From Microvirga sesbaniae (GTDB lineage: Bacteria > Pseudomonadota > Alphaproteobacteria > Rhizobiales > Beijerinckiaceae): DNA of 64,000 nt. The DNA lies in NCBI RefSeq assembly GCF_025460805.1, contig NZ_JAMXFJ010000002.1, positions 507,490 to 571,489 on the forward strand. The letters are read 5' to 3'. Below are positions 31,469 to 40,000 of the stretch, one piece after another. The notes below the pieces were generated by a model. The model did no database searches, was not told where the DNA came from, and saw nothing but the letters and a program-made list of their open reading frames with translations. A program made the position numbers and the translations under genes. How positions within the stretch are numbered: the stretch's first letter is position 1; each line of letters begins with the position of its first letter.

Positions 31469-33718
31469 ATGCTTTTGTCCGTGCTGTCCGTCGTCCGTCC
31501 GACGAGCGCCGATATTCTGACGCGGGTGTCGACCGCGGCCGATGGCACGGAGAGGCCGGGCAGCAGCTCCAACGCCCAGTTCAGCCCGGACGGACGCTCG
31601 GTGGTCTTCAGGTCCGACGCTGCCCTGGTCGCCGGCGACGACAATCACACGTCCGACATCTACATCAAGGATCTGATCACCGGCGCGATCACGCGCGTCA
31701 CGGCGGCCGGCGCCACGCAGGCCAACGGATTCAGCAACTATGCCCGGTTCAGCCCGGACGGCCGCTTCGTGATCTTCGAGAGCTTCGCCGACAATCTGGT
31801 GGCCAACGACAGGAACGGGCGAACCGACATTTTCAAGAAGGACCTGACCACTGGGGTGATCACGCGCCTCTCGGTTGCGCCGAACGAACTCGAAGCGAAC
31901 AACGGCAGCTATGACGCGCGGTTCAGCCCGGACGGCCGCTTCGTGATCTTCGAGAGCGACGCGTCCAATCTCGTATCCGGTCCCGACAACCAGGCATCCG
32001 ACATCTTCCGCCGGGAGCTGAGCACCGGTAAGGTCGAGTGCCTGTCCATGGCCAACGGACATTTCGGAAACTTCGACAGTTACGCCGCGCAGTTCAGTCC
32101 GGACGGGCACCCCGTCATCTTCACCAGCGAGGCGAACAATCTGGTGTCCGGCGACGGCAACAATAGGTCCGACATCTTCCTCAGGGACTCGACCGGAGGC
32201 ATCACCCTCCTGTCCAGAGCGGCGGACGGAACACAGGCGAACAACGGGAGCTCCAATGCCCAGTTCAGCCCGGACGGACACTTCATCGTGTTCGAAAGCT
32301 ATGCCACCAACCTGACCGCCAATGAGACGGACACCGAAGACGGGTACCTGAATGTCTTCGTCAAGGACATCCAAGATCCGAACGGCGCTGTCAATTGCGT
32401 GTCCAAGGCTCAAGACGGAACGAAGGCCAACGGCGACAGCTACAACGCCCGGATCAGCCCGGACGGACACCACGTCGTGTTCACCAGCGAGGCCTCGAAC
32501 CTGGTCGCCGGCGACACCAACGGCAAACCCGACATCTTTCTCAAGAACCTGGACACCAAGGAAATCACGCGCCTCTCTATCGCGGCCGATGGATCGGGCA
32601 CCACTCTCGACAGCTACAATGCCCAGTTCAGCCCCGACGGGCGCTTCGTGACCTTCCAGAGCGACGATCCCGACCTTGTCGCCGGCGACCGCAACAATGC
32701 CAGCGACATCTTCGTCGTCGACCTGCTCTACAAGGTCAACGCCGCTGCCATTGCCGAGGGCCGCTTCCTTGAGGCCACGCTCGGCGTCGGCGCCGCGTCG
32801 CACGTGAGCATCGCCTGGGGCGACGGCACCACCTCCACGGCCACGCCCGTCGCCGGCCAGGTCAGCCTCGCCCATGCCTATGCGACCACCGGCGCCAAGG
32901 ATGCGGTCGTCACCCTGGTCGAGGGCGCGCTCACCTGGAACGTGGCGCATCATGTGGATGTCGCGGCTGGGGCGATGGTGCGCAACACCGCCGTGTTCGA
33001 CACGCTCTCCGGCGGCGCCGGCCACGACACTCTCACCGGCGACGCCTTCGCCAACATCCTCAACGGCGGCGCCGGCAACGACCGCCTCGACGGCGGCGCC
33101 AGCGCCGACATGCTCAGCGGCGGCGCGGGCGACGACACCTATGTCACCGACGGGCTCGACACCATCGTCGAGGCGGCGGGCGGGGGCACCGACACGGTGA
33201 TCGCCAGCAGCAGCTTCTCGCTCGCGGCATTCGCCGAGGTCGAGAACCTTTCCGCCGCCGAGGGCACGGCCGGGCTCGCGCTCACCGGCAACGGGCTCGC
33301 CAACATGCTCACCGGCAATGCCGGGGCCAACCGGCTCTCCGGCGGGGCGGGCGCGGATGTGCTGAACGGCGGGCTCGGCCAGGACAGCCTGACGGGCGGC
33401 GCGGGAAAAGACGTGTTCGCCTTCGACGACCGCGACACGGGCGCGGCGAAGAGCCGGGCCGATGTCGTGACCGACTTCTCGGGCCGGCAGGGCGACCGCC
33501 TCGACCTGCGGGCGGTCGACGCCAACACGAAGCGCGCGGGCGACCAGGCCTTCAGCTTCATCGGCACGAAGGCGTTCAGCAAAGCCGGCCAGGTGCGCAC
33601 CGAGACGGTAAAGGGCGCCACCTACGTGCTTCTCAACACCGACAGCGACAAGGCCGCCGAGGCGGTGATCAAGCTCAAGGGCGCCCTCGACCTGCACAAG
33701 GGCTGGTTCGTGCTCTAA
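31469..33718 (+). CDS. TolB-repeat and RTX calcium-binding repeat protein, 749 aa
   Basis: Probably secreted by a type I system. The N-terminal half (to about residue 425) has seven repeats with the core A-FSPDGR-V-F-S-A-NLV-D-N--SDIF-KDL-TG-ITRLS, i.e. a WD40-like/TolB propeller. A PKD-like linker (VSIAWGDGTTSTATPVAGQVSLAHAY) follows. Then come RTX nonapeptides (GGAGHDTL, GGAGNDRLDGGASADMLSGGAGDDTY, GGAGADVLNGGLGQDSLTGGAGKDVF) and an RTX-type C-terminal end. No cleavable signal and no cysteine-rich parts are seen. No T1SS genes lie nearby. Its activity is unknown; the propeller could bind protein or sugar. Confidence 0.88.
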   Translation: MLLSVLSVVRPTSADILTRVSTAADGTERPGSSSNAQFSPDGRSVVFRSDAALVAGDDNHTSDIYIKDLITGAITRVTAAGATQANGFSNYARFSPDGRFVIFESFADNLVANDRNGRTDIFKKDLTTGVITRLSVAPNELEANNGSYDARFSPDGRFVIFESDASNLVSGPDNQASDIFRRELSTGKVECLSMANGHFGNFDSYAAQFSPDGHPVIFTSEANNLVSGDGNNRSDIFLRDSTGGITLLSRAADGTQANNGSSNAQFSPDGHFIVFESYATNLTANETDTEDGYLNVFVKDIQDPNGAVNCVSKAQDGTKANGDSYNARISPDGHHVVFTSEASNLVAGDTNGKPDIFLKNLDTKEITRLSIAADGSGTTLDSYNAQFSPDGRFVTFQSDDPDLVAGDRNNASDIFVVDLLYKVNAAAIAEGRFLEATLGVGAASHVSIAWGDGTTSTATPVAGQVSLAHAYATTGAKDAVVTLVEGALTWNVAHHVDVAAGAMVRNTAVFDTLSGGAGHDTLTGDAFANILNGGAGNDRLDGGASADMLSGGAGDDTYVTDGLDTIVEAAGGGTDTVIASSSFSLAAFAEVENLSAAEGTAGLALTGNGLANMLTGNAGANRLSGGAGADVLNGGLGQDSLTGGAGKDVFAFDDRDTGAAKSRADVVTDFSGRQGDRLDLRAVDANTKRAGDQAFSFIGTKAFSKAGQVRTETVKGATYVLLNTDSDKAAEAVIKLKGALDLHKGWFVL

Positions 33719-33791
33719 GGCCGGCCTCGATCACCCTCCCCCGTCATGGCCCTCTCCGCCCTTCCTGACACCCTCCGCCTGCCACCCTCCC

Positions 33792-33888
33792 GCGTCATGG
33801 CCGGGCTTGTCCCGGCCATCCCGATCGGAAGAGCGCGGCGCTTCACCGTATCGGGATCACCGGGACGAGCCCGGTGATGACGTGGGAG
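33792..33888. repeat. family-1 inverted pair
   Basis: GCGTCATGGCCGGGCTTGTCCC... to GGTGATGACGTGG, standard GGAAGAGCGCGGCG spacer. Confidence 0.85.
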
Positions 33889-33946
33889 GATGGTGAGAGC
33901 GGGTGATGACATGGCGGGTGGCGTGACCCGGTGATGATACCCTCCC

Positions 33947-34043
33947 CACGTCATGGCCGGCCTTGTGCCGGCCATCCCGATTGTCCGAAGCGTGGCGCTC
34001 TTCCGACCGGGATCACCGGCACAAGGCCGGTGATGACGTGGAG
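33947..34043. repeat. family-1 inverted pair
   Basis: CACGTCATGGCCGGCCTTGTGCC... to GGCCGGTGATGACGTGG, spacer with CCGAAGCGTGGCG. Confidence 0.85.
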
Positions 34044-34112
34044 AAGGTGGTCAGGGCCGGTGACAACACCCTCCCCCGTCATGGCATTCTCCGCTCTTCC
34101 TGCCACCCTCTC

Positions 34113-34210
34113 CTGTCATGGCCGGCCCTGTGCCGGCCATCCCGATCCGGTGAGGCGCGGCGCTTGTCCATAGCGGGATCACCGGGACAGGCCCGGTGAT
34201 GACGGCGGGG
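34113..34210. repeat. family-1 inverted pair
   Basis: CTGTCATGGCCGGCCCTGTGCC... to GGCCCGGTGATGACGGCGG, spacer GGTGAGGCGCGGCG. Confidence 0.85.
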
Positions 34211-34226
34211 ACGGAGACGGGCTCCG

Positions 34227-34568
34227 TCAGCGTCCCTGGAAGATGAAGAAGGCCCCCGAGGCGATGAGGGCGAAGCCGATGAGGTGGTTCCAGCCGAGCG
34301 GCTCCTTCAGGTAGAGCACCGAGAAGACCGCGAAGACCGCCAGGGTGATGACCTCCTGCATGGTCTTGAGCTCAGCCGCCGAATAGACCGCCGAGCCGAT
34401 CCGGTTGGCTGGAACGGCGAACCAGTACTCGACGAAGGCGATGGCCCAGCTGGCCATGACGGCGATCCAGAGGGGCGACGTCTTGAACTTCAAATGTCCG
34501 TACCAGGCGAAAGTCATGAAGACGTTCGATGCGATCAGCATCAGGACGGGCGTCGTATGGGGGCTCAT
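34227..34568 (-). CDS. DMT family protein (DUF486), 113 aa
   Basis: Four-helix inner-membrane protein of the DUF486 group, related to small drug/metabolite transporters. Characteristic segments are LMLIASNVFMTFAWYGHLKF, IAFVEYWFAVPANRIGS, the LKTMQEVITLAVFAVFSVLYLKEPLGWNHLIGFALI region and the terminal FFIFQGR. The length is normal. Start ATG at 34568. Substrate unknown. Confidence 0.92.
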   Translation of the reverse strand: MSPHTTPVLMLIASNVFMTFAWYGHLKFKTSPLWIAVMASWAIAFVEYWFAVPANRIGSAVYSAAELKTMQEVITLAVFAVFSVLYLKEPLGWNHLIGFALIASGAFFIFQGR

Positions 34569-34607
34569 GGGAGTTCCGGATTAGCGATCGGGCTTGGGCG
34601 CACTGCC

Positions 34608-34726
34608 CTAAAGCATCGGACCCAAAAGTGGACTTGCACTTTTGGGATCGATCCGATGCTTTCTTCTTGAATGAGAGCATCGGTCAGGACGGAAAACCGG
34701 GGCCACTTTTCCGTCCGATGCTCTAG
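34608..34726. repeat. family-2 repeat, two hairpin units
   Basis: AAGCATCGGACCCAAAAGTGG...CGATCCGATGCTT, joined by TCTTCTTGAATGAG to GAGCATCGGTCAGGACGG...CCGTCCGATGCTC. Same two-unit layout as at 6787 and 27987. Confidence 0.85.
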
Positions 34727-34810
34727 TCGTCTCAGCGGGGCTGTCAAGCCGTGCAAAGCCGATGGCGCCGCCCGGAATCGCCGGCGATCGGAAGGCTCAG
34801 CGCCGCATCG

Positions 34811-35608
34811 TCAGCAGGCCGCGATTCGTCCGACCTGCTGCAACGGAGTGTCCCTGCAGGCTTCCTTGAGCCGGCCCAGCACCTGCTCGCCTCCGGCGAT
34901 CTGGGGGTTGGACGGGGTGAAGCCTTCGCGCCGCTCGCGCTCGGTCACGAGGGAGCGGGCCCGGTCGAAGGCGACGTCCAGGCGGCGCTCGCCGCGCAGG
35001 GCGCGGTTGAAGAAGGCATCGCCGAAATAGGTCCAGGTTGCCCCATCGCGGCAGCCGAAGGACGGCCGGTCGGCGGCGGCGGCCGTGATCACGAGGGTGC
35101 GGGGATCGGCCAGCTCCCGGGCGAAGATGCCCGAATAGCAGGCCGAGACGATCAGCACCCGGTTCTGCGCCCGGGTCCGGTCGAGGAGCTGCCGCACGTC
35201 GCCCGGCGTGACGAGGCGGGCGTCGCGCCCGGTCACCAGCCCGATGCCGTCCGGGCCGCCATGGGAGGTGATCACGAGCACCACGACGTCCTCGGCCGGA
35301 TCGAGCACCTGCCCGGCGGCGGCTGCGGCCGCCATGAGGGTTTGCGGCGTCGCCCCGGCCCGGCGCTTCGTGTTGGACCGGACGACGGAGCGTCCCTTGG
35401 CGTCGAACAGCGCCTCGAGGATGCGCGCCGCGCCCCGGGCCTCGCTGTCGAACACGCTCTGCGGACCCCACAGCCCGAAGGACAGGACATAGACGTCCGT
35501 CCGGCCCGGACGCTGCGGCGCGAGGCCGGCCGTCTGCCCGAGGGACGGCATGGCCCCGCCAAGGGCGACGAGAAGCCCGAGCATGCAGGAAGCGATCAAC
35601 CGACGCAT
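34811..35608 (-). CDS. C13 (legumain-like) family peptidase, exported, 265 aa
   Basis: Caspase-fold cysteine peptidase of the C13 type. A signal peptide (LIASCMLGLLVALGGAMPSLGQ) directs it to the periplasm. The catalytic dyad is visible: His116 in VLVITSHGGPDGIGL and Cys157 in VLIVSACYSGIFA. The early strand DVYVLSFGLWGPQSVFDSEARGAARIL matches the family start. Start ATG at 35608. Bacterial substrates of this family are unknown. Confidence 0.88.
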   Translation of the reverse strand: MRRLIASCMLGLLVALGGAMPSLGQTAGLAPQRPGRTDVYVLSFGLWGPQSVFDSEARGAARILEALFDAKGRSVVRSNTKRRAGATPQTLMAAAAAAGQVLDPAEDVVVLVITSHGGPDGIGLVTGRDARLVTPGDVRQLLDRTRAQNRVLIVSACYSGIFARELADPRTLVITAAAADRPSFGCRDGATWTYFGDAFFNRALRGERRLDVAFDRARSLVTERERREGFTPSNPQIAGGEQVLGRLKEACRDTPLQQVGRIAAC

Positions 35609-35978
35609 GAAACCACCCCAGATCTCCCACAGCTTAGGCGCAACATCCTTTCAGCGCCAGAGCATCGGACCCTAAGTGGACCCACTTTCGGGATCGGATC
35701 CGATGCTCAACCCCTTGAGGGGCGCACCGTTCGACGCGAAGAACCGGGTCCACTTCTCGCACGGTGCGCTCGAGCATCGGACCCAAAAGTGGAATCCACT
35801 TTTGGGATCAATCCGATGCTCAACCTCTTGAGCGGCGCACCGTTCGACGCGAAAAACCGGGTCCACTGTTCGCACGGTGCGCCAGAGGGGCCGATCCGGC
35901 TGAACCGAATGCCCTCTTCCGGGTTTCCCTGTCAGTTCCGTCAAGATTCGTCCCCGGATTCATCACAACGAGGGTTTT
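35609..35978. repeat. family-2 repeat array with gene-free leader
   Basis: Between about 35660 and 35890, two copies of a longer block are arranged in tandem. Each has a hairpin (GCATCGGACC...AAGTGG...CCACTTT...GGATC-GATCCGATGCT) followed by CTCAACC-CTTGAG-GGCGCACCGTTCGACGCGAA and its partner ...CACGGTGCGC. The rest of the interval is the promoter space of the divergent C13 peptidase and DUF3775 genes. Confidence 0.75.
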
Positions 35979-36368
35979 ATGGATATCGCGCTCGACAAGG
36001 TTTGCGAACTCATTCTCCGGGTCAGGGCCATCGACGTGAAGGAAGGCATCACGGATCCGGCGTCGGGTTCGAACCCGATCGACGACGGCAGCATCGATTC
36101 CCTCACCTCCTCGCCGGACGACGCCACCGAGGACGAGCTGCGCGACGTGATCGCGGGCCTCAACGACGACGAGCGCGCCGACCTCATCGCCCTCGTGTAT
36201 ATCGGCCGCGGCGACATGGAGCCCGAGGAATGGGGCGCCGCCGTCCGGCTCGCCCGGGAGCGCGAGGAAGCGAGCTCGCTTTCCACGGCCGACTGGCTCA
36301 TCGGCATCCCGAACCTCGCCGACCTTCTGGACGAGGGCCTCAACGCCATGGGGCGCAGCTGCGCCTGA
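35979..36368 (+). CDS. DUF3775 domain-containing protein, 129 aa
   Basis: Small acidic protein of the DUF3775 family, common in alphaproteobacteria. It has VCELILRVRAIDVKEGITDPASGSNPIDDG, then LRDVIAGLNDDERADLIALVYIGRGDMEPEEWGAAVRLARE, then TADWLIGIPNLADLLDEGLNAMG. No membrane segment. Function unknown. Start ATG at 35979. Confidence 0.88.
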   Translation: MDIALDKVCELILRVRAIDVKEGITDPASGSNPIDDGSIDSLTSSPDDATEDELRDVIAGLNDDERADLIALVYIGRGDMEPEEWGAAVRLAREREEASSLSTADWLIGIPNLADLLDEGLNAMGRSCA

Positions 36369-36519
36369 AGGGGCCCCGCATCACCTTTCCGCGAGGCCGT
36401 CCGGCCAGGCCCCCGGACGGGACATTTCCCTGTGGATCGGCATCGCCCGAACAGCGACGACGCCCTAATTGTGACATGGATCGGGCTAATACTTCGGCCT
36501 AATCCCAAAGGAGGATCGC

Positions 36520-36750
36520 ATGACTCCGCGCCTGCCCCCGGAGAACCCGGACGACGATGAGCAGAGCGAACTGCTCCAGGCCGTGCACAGGGCCCTGAAC
36601 GATCTCGCGCCGATCACCGACCCGGTGGAGAACCTGCCCCTCGCCGAGGCGAAGCCCGACGAGCCTGCGGTCCCGTCGCCGGACGAGACCGAGGTCGAGA
36701 TCGACCGCATCGAAGCCTATCTGAGGGGTCCGACGGCGTTCACCGCCTGA
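36520..36750 (+). CDS. small acidic hypothetical protein, 76 aa
   Basis: Proline- and acid-rich, likely largely disordered: MTPRLPPENPDDDEQSELLQAVHRALNDLAPI in the first half and EVEIDRIEAYLRGPTAF at the end. A good site (AAAGGAGG) lies before the ATG at 36520, supporting translation. No family recognised. Confidence 0.65.
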   Translation: MTPRLPPENPDDDEQSELLQAVHRALNDLAPITDPVENLPLAEAKPDEPAVPSPDETEVEIDRIEAYLRGPTAFTA

Positions 36751-37068
36751 CCCTGCCCCGCCTGCCCTGCGTCCAGCCCTCACGCAGGGCGATGGCCCTG
36801 GAGGCAACCCCTTCCGCCTCCTGTCCAAAGAGCCCCTTTCCCCAAGCCCGACTGTCCCATCGTCTGCCGCATCGGCATGATGCGCGACGTCGTCCCTACG
36901 GCAGGATAGACCCGACTGCGCAGCGGCCCAGGCGTGAGGTCCGGCCGTCCTGCGGGACGGCCCCATGGCGCCTGGAATAGCGTCTTACCTTAGGATATTG
37001 TTCTAAAATACAATTGCGCCAGAAGTCTTCCCGCGATGGTTGTGCTACGTTATCAAGAAACGTAGACG
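36751..37068. other. intergenic region before the restriction-modification gene
   Basis: About 318 bases without a convincing gene or copy of either repeat family. The last ~70 bases are AT-richer (TTACCTTAGGATATTGTTCTA) than the surroundings and probably contain the promoter of the restriction-modification gene. Confidence 0.5.
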
Positions 37069-40000
37069 ATGCGATCTCCCGCGATACCTTCCGACGCCGT
37101 CGATGCCTTCATCACCCGATGGACCGCCTCGGACGGCGGTGCCGAACGGGCCAATTACCAGATGTTCCTGTCGGAACTCTGCGACATCATCGGCGTCCCG
37201 CGCCCCGAGCCGTCCGGCCAAGCGCGAGAGCGGAACGACTACGTGTTCGAGCGCGCCGTCCGCCCCCGCGACAGCGACGCAGCGACGGCGCCCAAGCGCA
37301 TCGATCTCTACAGGAAGAACGCCTTCATCCTCGAGGCCAAGCAGTCGCGGCTGCCCGATGGACGAAAGGTCGAACGAGGCGAACTCGCCCCCGTGTCGGA
37401 CGCTCTGCCCGACATGGGCCGGCGCAGCATCAGCCGCGGCTGGGACGTCATGATGAAGAACGCGCGCCGGCAGGCGGAATCCTATGTGCTCCTGCTCGAC
37501 GCGGATCACCCCGCCCCGCCCTTCATCATCGTCTGCGACGTGGGCCATTGCCTGGAGCTCTACGCGGATTTCACCGGCACCGGCCGGGCCTACAGCCACT
37601 TCCCGGACCGAAACAGCTTTCGCATCTATCTCCACGACCTGCGTGAGGAGAAGACGCGCGCTCTTCTCGCGCGCGTGTGGCAGGAGCCGCGTGCGCTCGA
37701 TCCGTCGAAGGAGGCGGCCCGCGTCACCCGCGACATCGCCAGGCGCCTTGCAGGGGTGAGCAGGGCGCTGGAGGAGCGCGGATGCGACGCGCAGGACGTG
37801 GCGCATTTCCTCATGCGCTGCCTCTTCACCATGTTCGCCGAGGACGTGTCGCTCCTCCCGCCCGACAGCTTCAAGGCGCTGCTGCAGAAGAGCGTCGACG
37901 ATCCGGCGCATTTCCCGCACCGGCTCAAGGCGCTCTGGCAGCAGATGGACAAGGGCGACGAGTTCAGCCACGTGGTCGAGACCCGCGTGCGCCATTTCAA
38001 CGGCGGCCTGTTCAGGGACATCACGGTGTTCCCGCTCGGCCGCGAAGAGATCGGCGAGTTGCTGTCCGCCGCGAACTATTCCTGGACCGAAGTCGATCCG
38101 GCGATCTTCGGCACGCTGCTGGAACAGGCTCTCGACAAGCGGGAGCGCAAAAAGCTCGGCGCCCATTACACGCCGCGCGCCTATGTGCAGCGCCTCGTGG
38201 ATGCGACCGTCATGGAGCCCCTGCGCGAGGACTGGCAGAACGCCCTGCGCAAGGCCGAGCATGCCAAGGAGACGGGCGACGAGACGGCGGCGATCGCCAT
38301 CGTGCGTGCGTTTCACCGCCAGCTCTGCGCCACGCGCGTGCTCGATCCCGCCTGCGGCACGGGCAATTTCCTCTACGTGTCGCTGGAGCTGATGAAGATG
38401 CTCGAAGGCGAGGTCCTGGAGACCCTGGCGCAGCTCGGCGAGCCCGAGAGCATGGGCCTCGACCGCGAGACCGTCGACCCGCATCAGTTCCTCGGCCTGG
38501 AACTCAACCCGCGCGCCGCCGCCATCGCCGAGCTCGTCGTGTGGATCGGCTATCTGCAGCAGCATTACCGCAACCGCACCGGCCACCCGTCCGAGCCGAT
38601 CCTGCGCGCCTTCGAGAACATCAATTTTGGCCGGCGCCAGGGCTACGACGCCGTGCTCACCTGGGACGGCTATCCCGTACCGCAGGTGGCGGAGAAGGAC
38701 GGTAAACGCGTCGAGACCTATCCCAACGCGCGCCGGCCCGCATGGCCGGACGCGGAGTTCATCGTGGGCAATCCGCCGTTCATCGGCGGCAAGGATCTGC
38801 GCGCCCGTCTGGGTGACGCCTACACGGAAGCGCTTTGGTCCGCGCACGGGCACATGAACGGCTCGGCCGATTTCGTCATGTCCTGGTGGGACCGCGCGGC
38901 GGACTTCCTCACCGCGAAGAACTCACCCCTTCGCCGCTTCGGCTTCGTCACCACCAACTCGATCACGCAGGAATTCTCCCGCCGCGTGATGAAGAAGCGC
39001 ATGGAGGGCAGGATTCCGGTGTCGCTCGTCATGGCGATCCCGGATCATCCCTGGACGAAGGCGGCGGCGGATGCGGCAGCGGTGCGCATCGCCATGACGG
39101 TGGCGGAGAAGGGCGAGCGGGATGGTGTGTTGTGCGAGGTTGTCAGCGAGCATGGGCTCGATACGGATGAGCCTGTGGTTGAACTCACGAGGCGCATAGG
39201 ACGGATCAATTCGGATTTGACGGTGGGGGTGGATATCGGCTCGGTTGCACCGCTTCTCGCCAATGGAGTTCTCTGTTCACGTGGAGTCGCACTTCACGGA
39301 GCAGGATTTATTTTGACGGAACTAGAAGCCGAGCACCTTGGACTCGGCAAACGTTCAGGCCTTGACAAACATATTCGACCCTATCGAAATGGACGTGACC
39401 TCATGGCGGTGTCACGTGGTGTTCTTGTCATTGATCTTGATGGATTAAGTGCACAAGAAGTTCGCATGCGGCATCCAGAAGTCTATCAGCATCTTCTTGC
39501 GAGAGTGAAGCCTGAGAGAGATCAAAACAATGAGGAATATCGAAGAACTCACTGGTGGCTTTTCGGCCGCCGCAACACCGATTTGCGGTCTGGACTCATA
39601 GTCCTAGTTCGCTACATTGCGACTGTTGAAACAGCCAAGCATCGCGTACTTCAATTCCTCGACAACACCATTCTTCCTGACAACAAGCTTGTTGCAATTG
39701 CAATTGAAGACGCATTCGCACTAGGCGTTTTGAGTTCAAGTCCGCACATCTTATGGTCTCTCCACGCTGGCGGTTGGCTTGGCGTTGGCAATGACTCCGT
39801 TTATGTCAAGTCCAAAGTCTTCGACCCCTTCCCTTTCCCCGATCCACCCCAGTCCCTCAAGGCAGACATCCGCGCTGCCGCGGAGGAACTCGACGCGTTC
39901 CGGAAAAGCCGTCAGGCCGAGCATCCGAAGCTCACGCTGACGCAGATGTACAACGTGCTGGACAAGCTGAAGGCGATGGAGGCGGCGTCACCCTCTCCGT

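Larger units (their letters stand above)
33719..34226. other. 508-base intergenic region of family-1 repeats, no gene
   Basis: Holds three full inverted pairs (33792-33888, 33947-34043 and 34113-34210) and loose end pieces between them. Open frames here come from the repeats. Confidence 0.75.

Noticed and set aside
31244-33697. Long minus-strand open frame opposite the TolB/RTX gene
   Set aside because: Its repeats are just the complement of the propeller and RTX repeats; no independent protein features.
33792-34210. Array of three similar elements, considered as a CRISPR array
   Set aside because: The units are ~97-base inverted pairs with uneven gaps and no unique equal-length spacers, and no cas genes are near.
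36061-36090. GGTTCGAACCC-like sequence considered as a tRNA T arm
   Set aside because: It is inside the DUF3775 coding sequence and no cloverleaf can be drawn around it.
37045-38853. Long minus-strand open frame opposite the restriction-modification gene
   Set aside because: It lacks domains, and the plus strand shows clear catalytic motifs.
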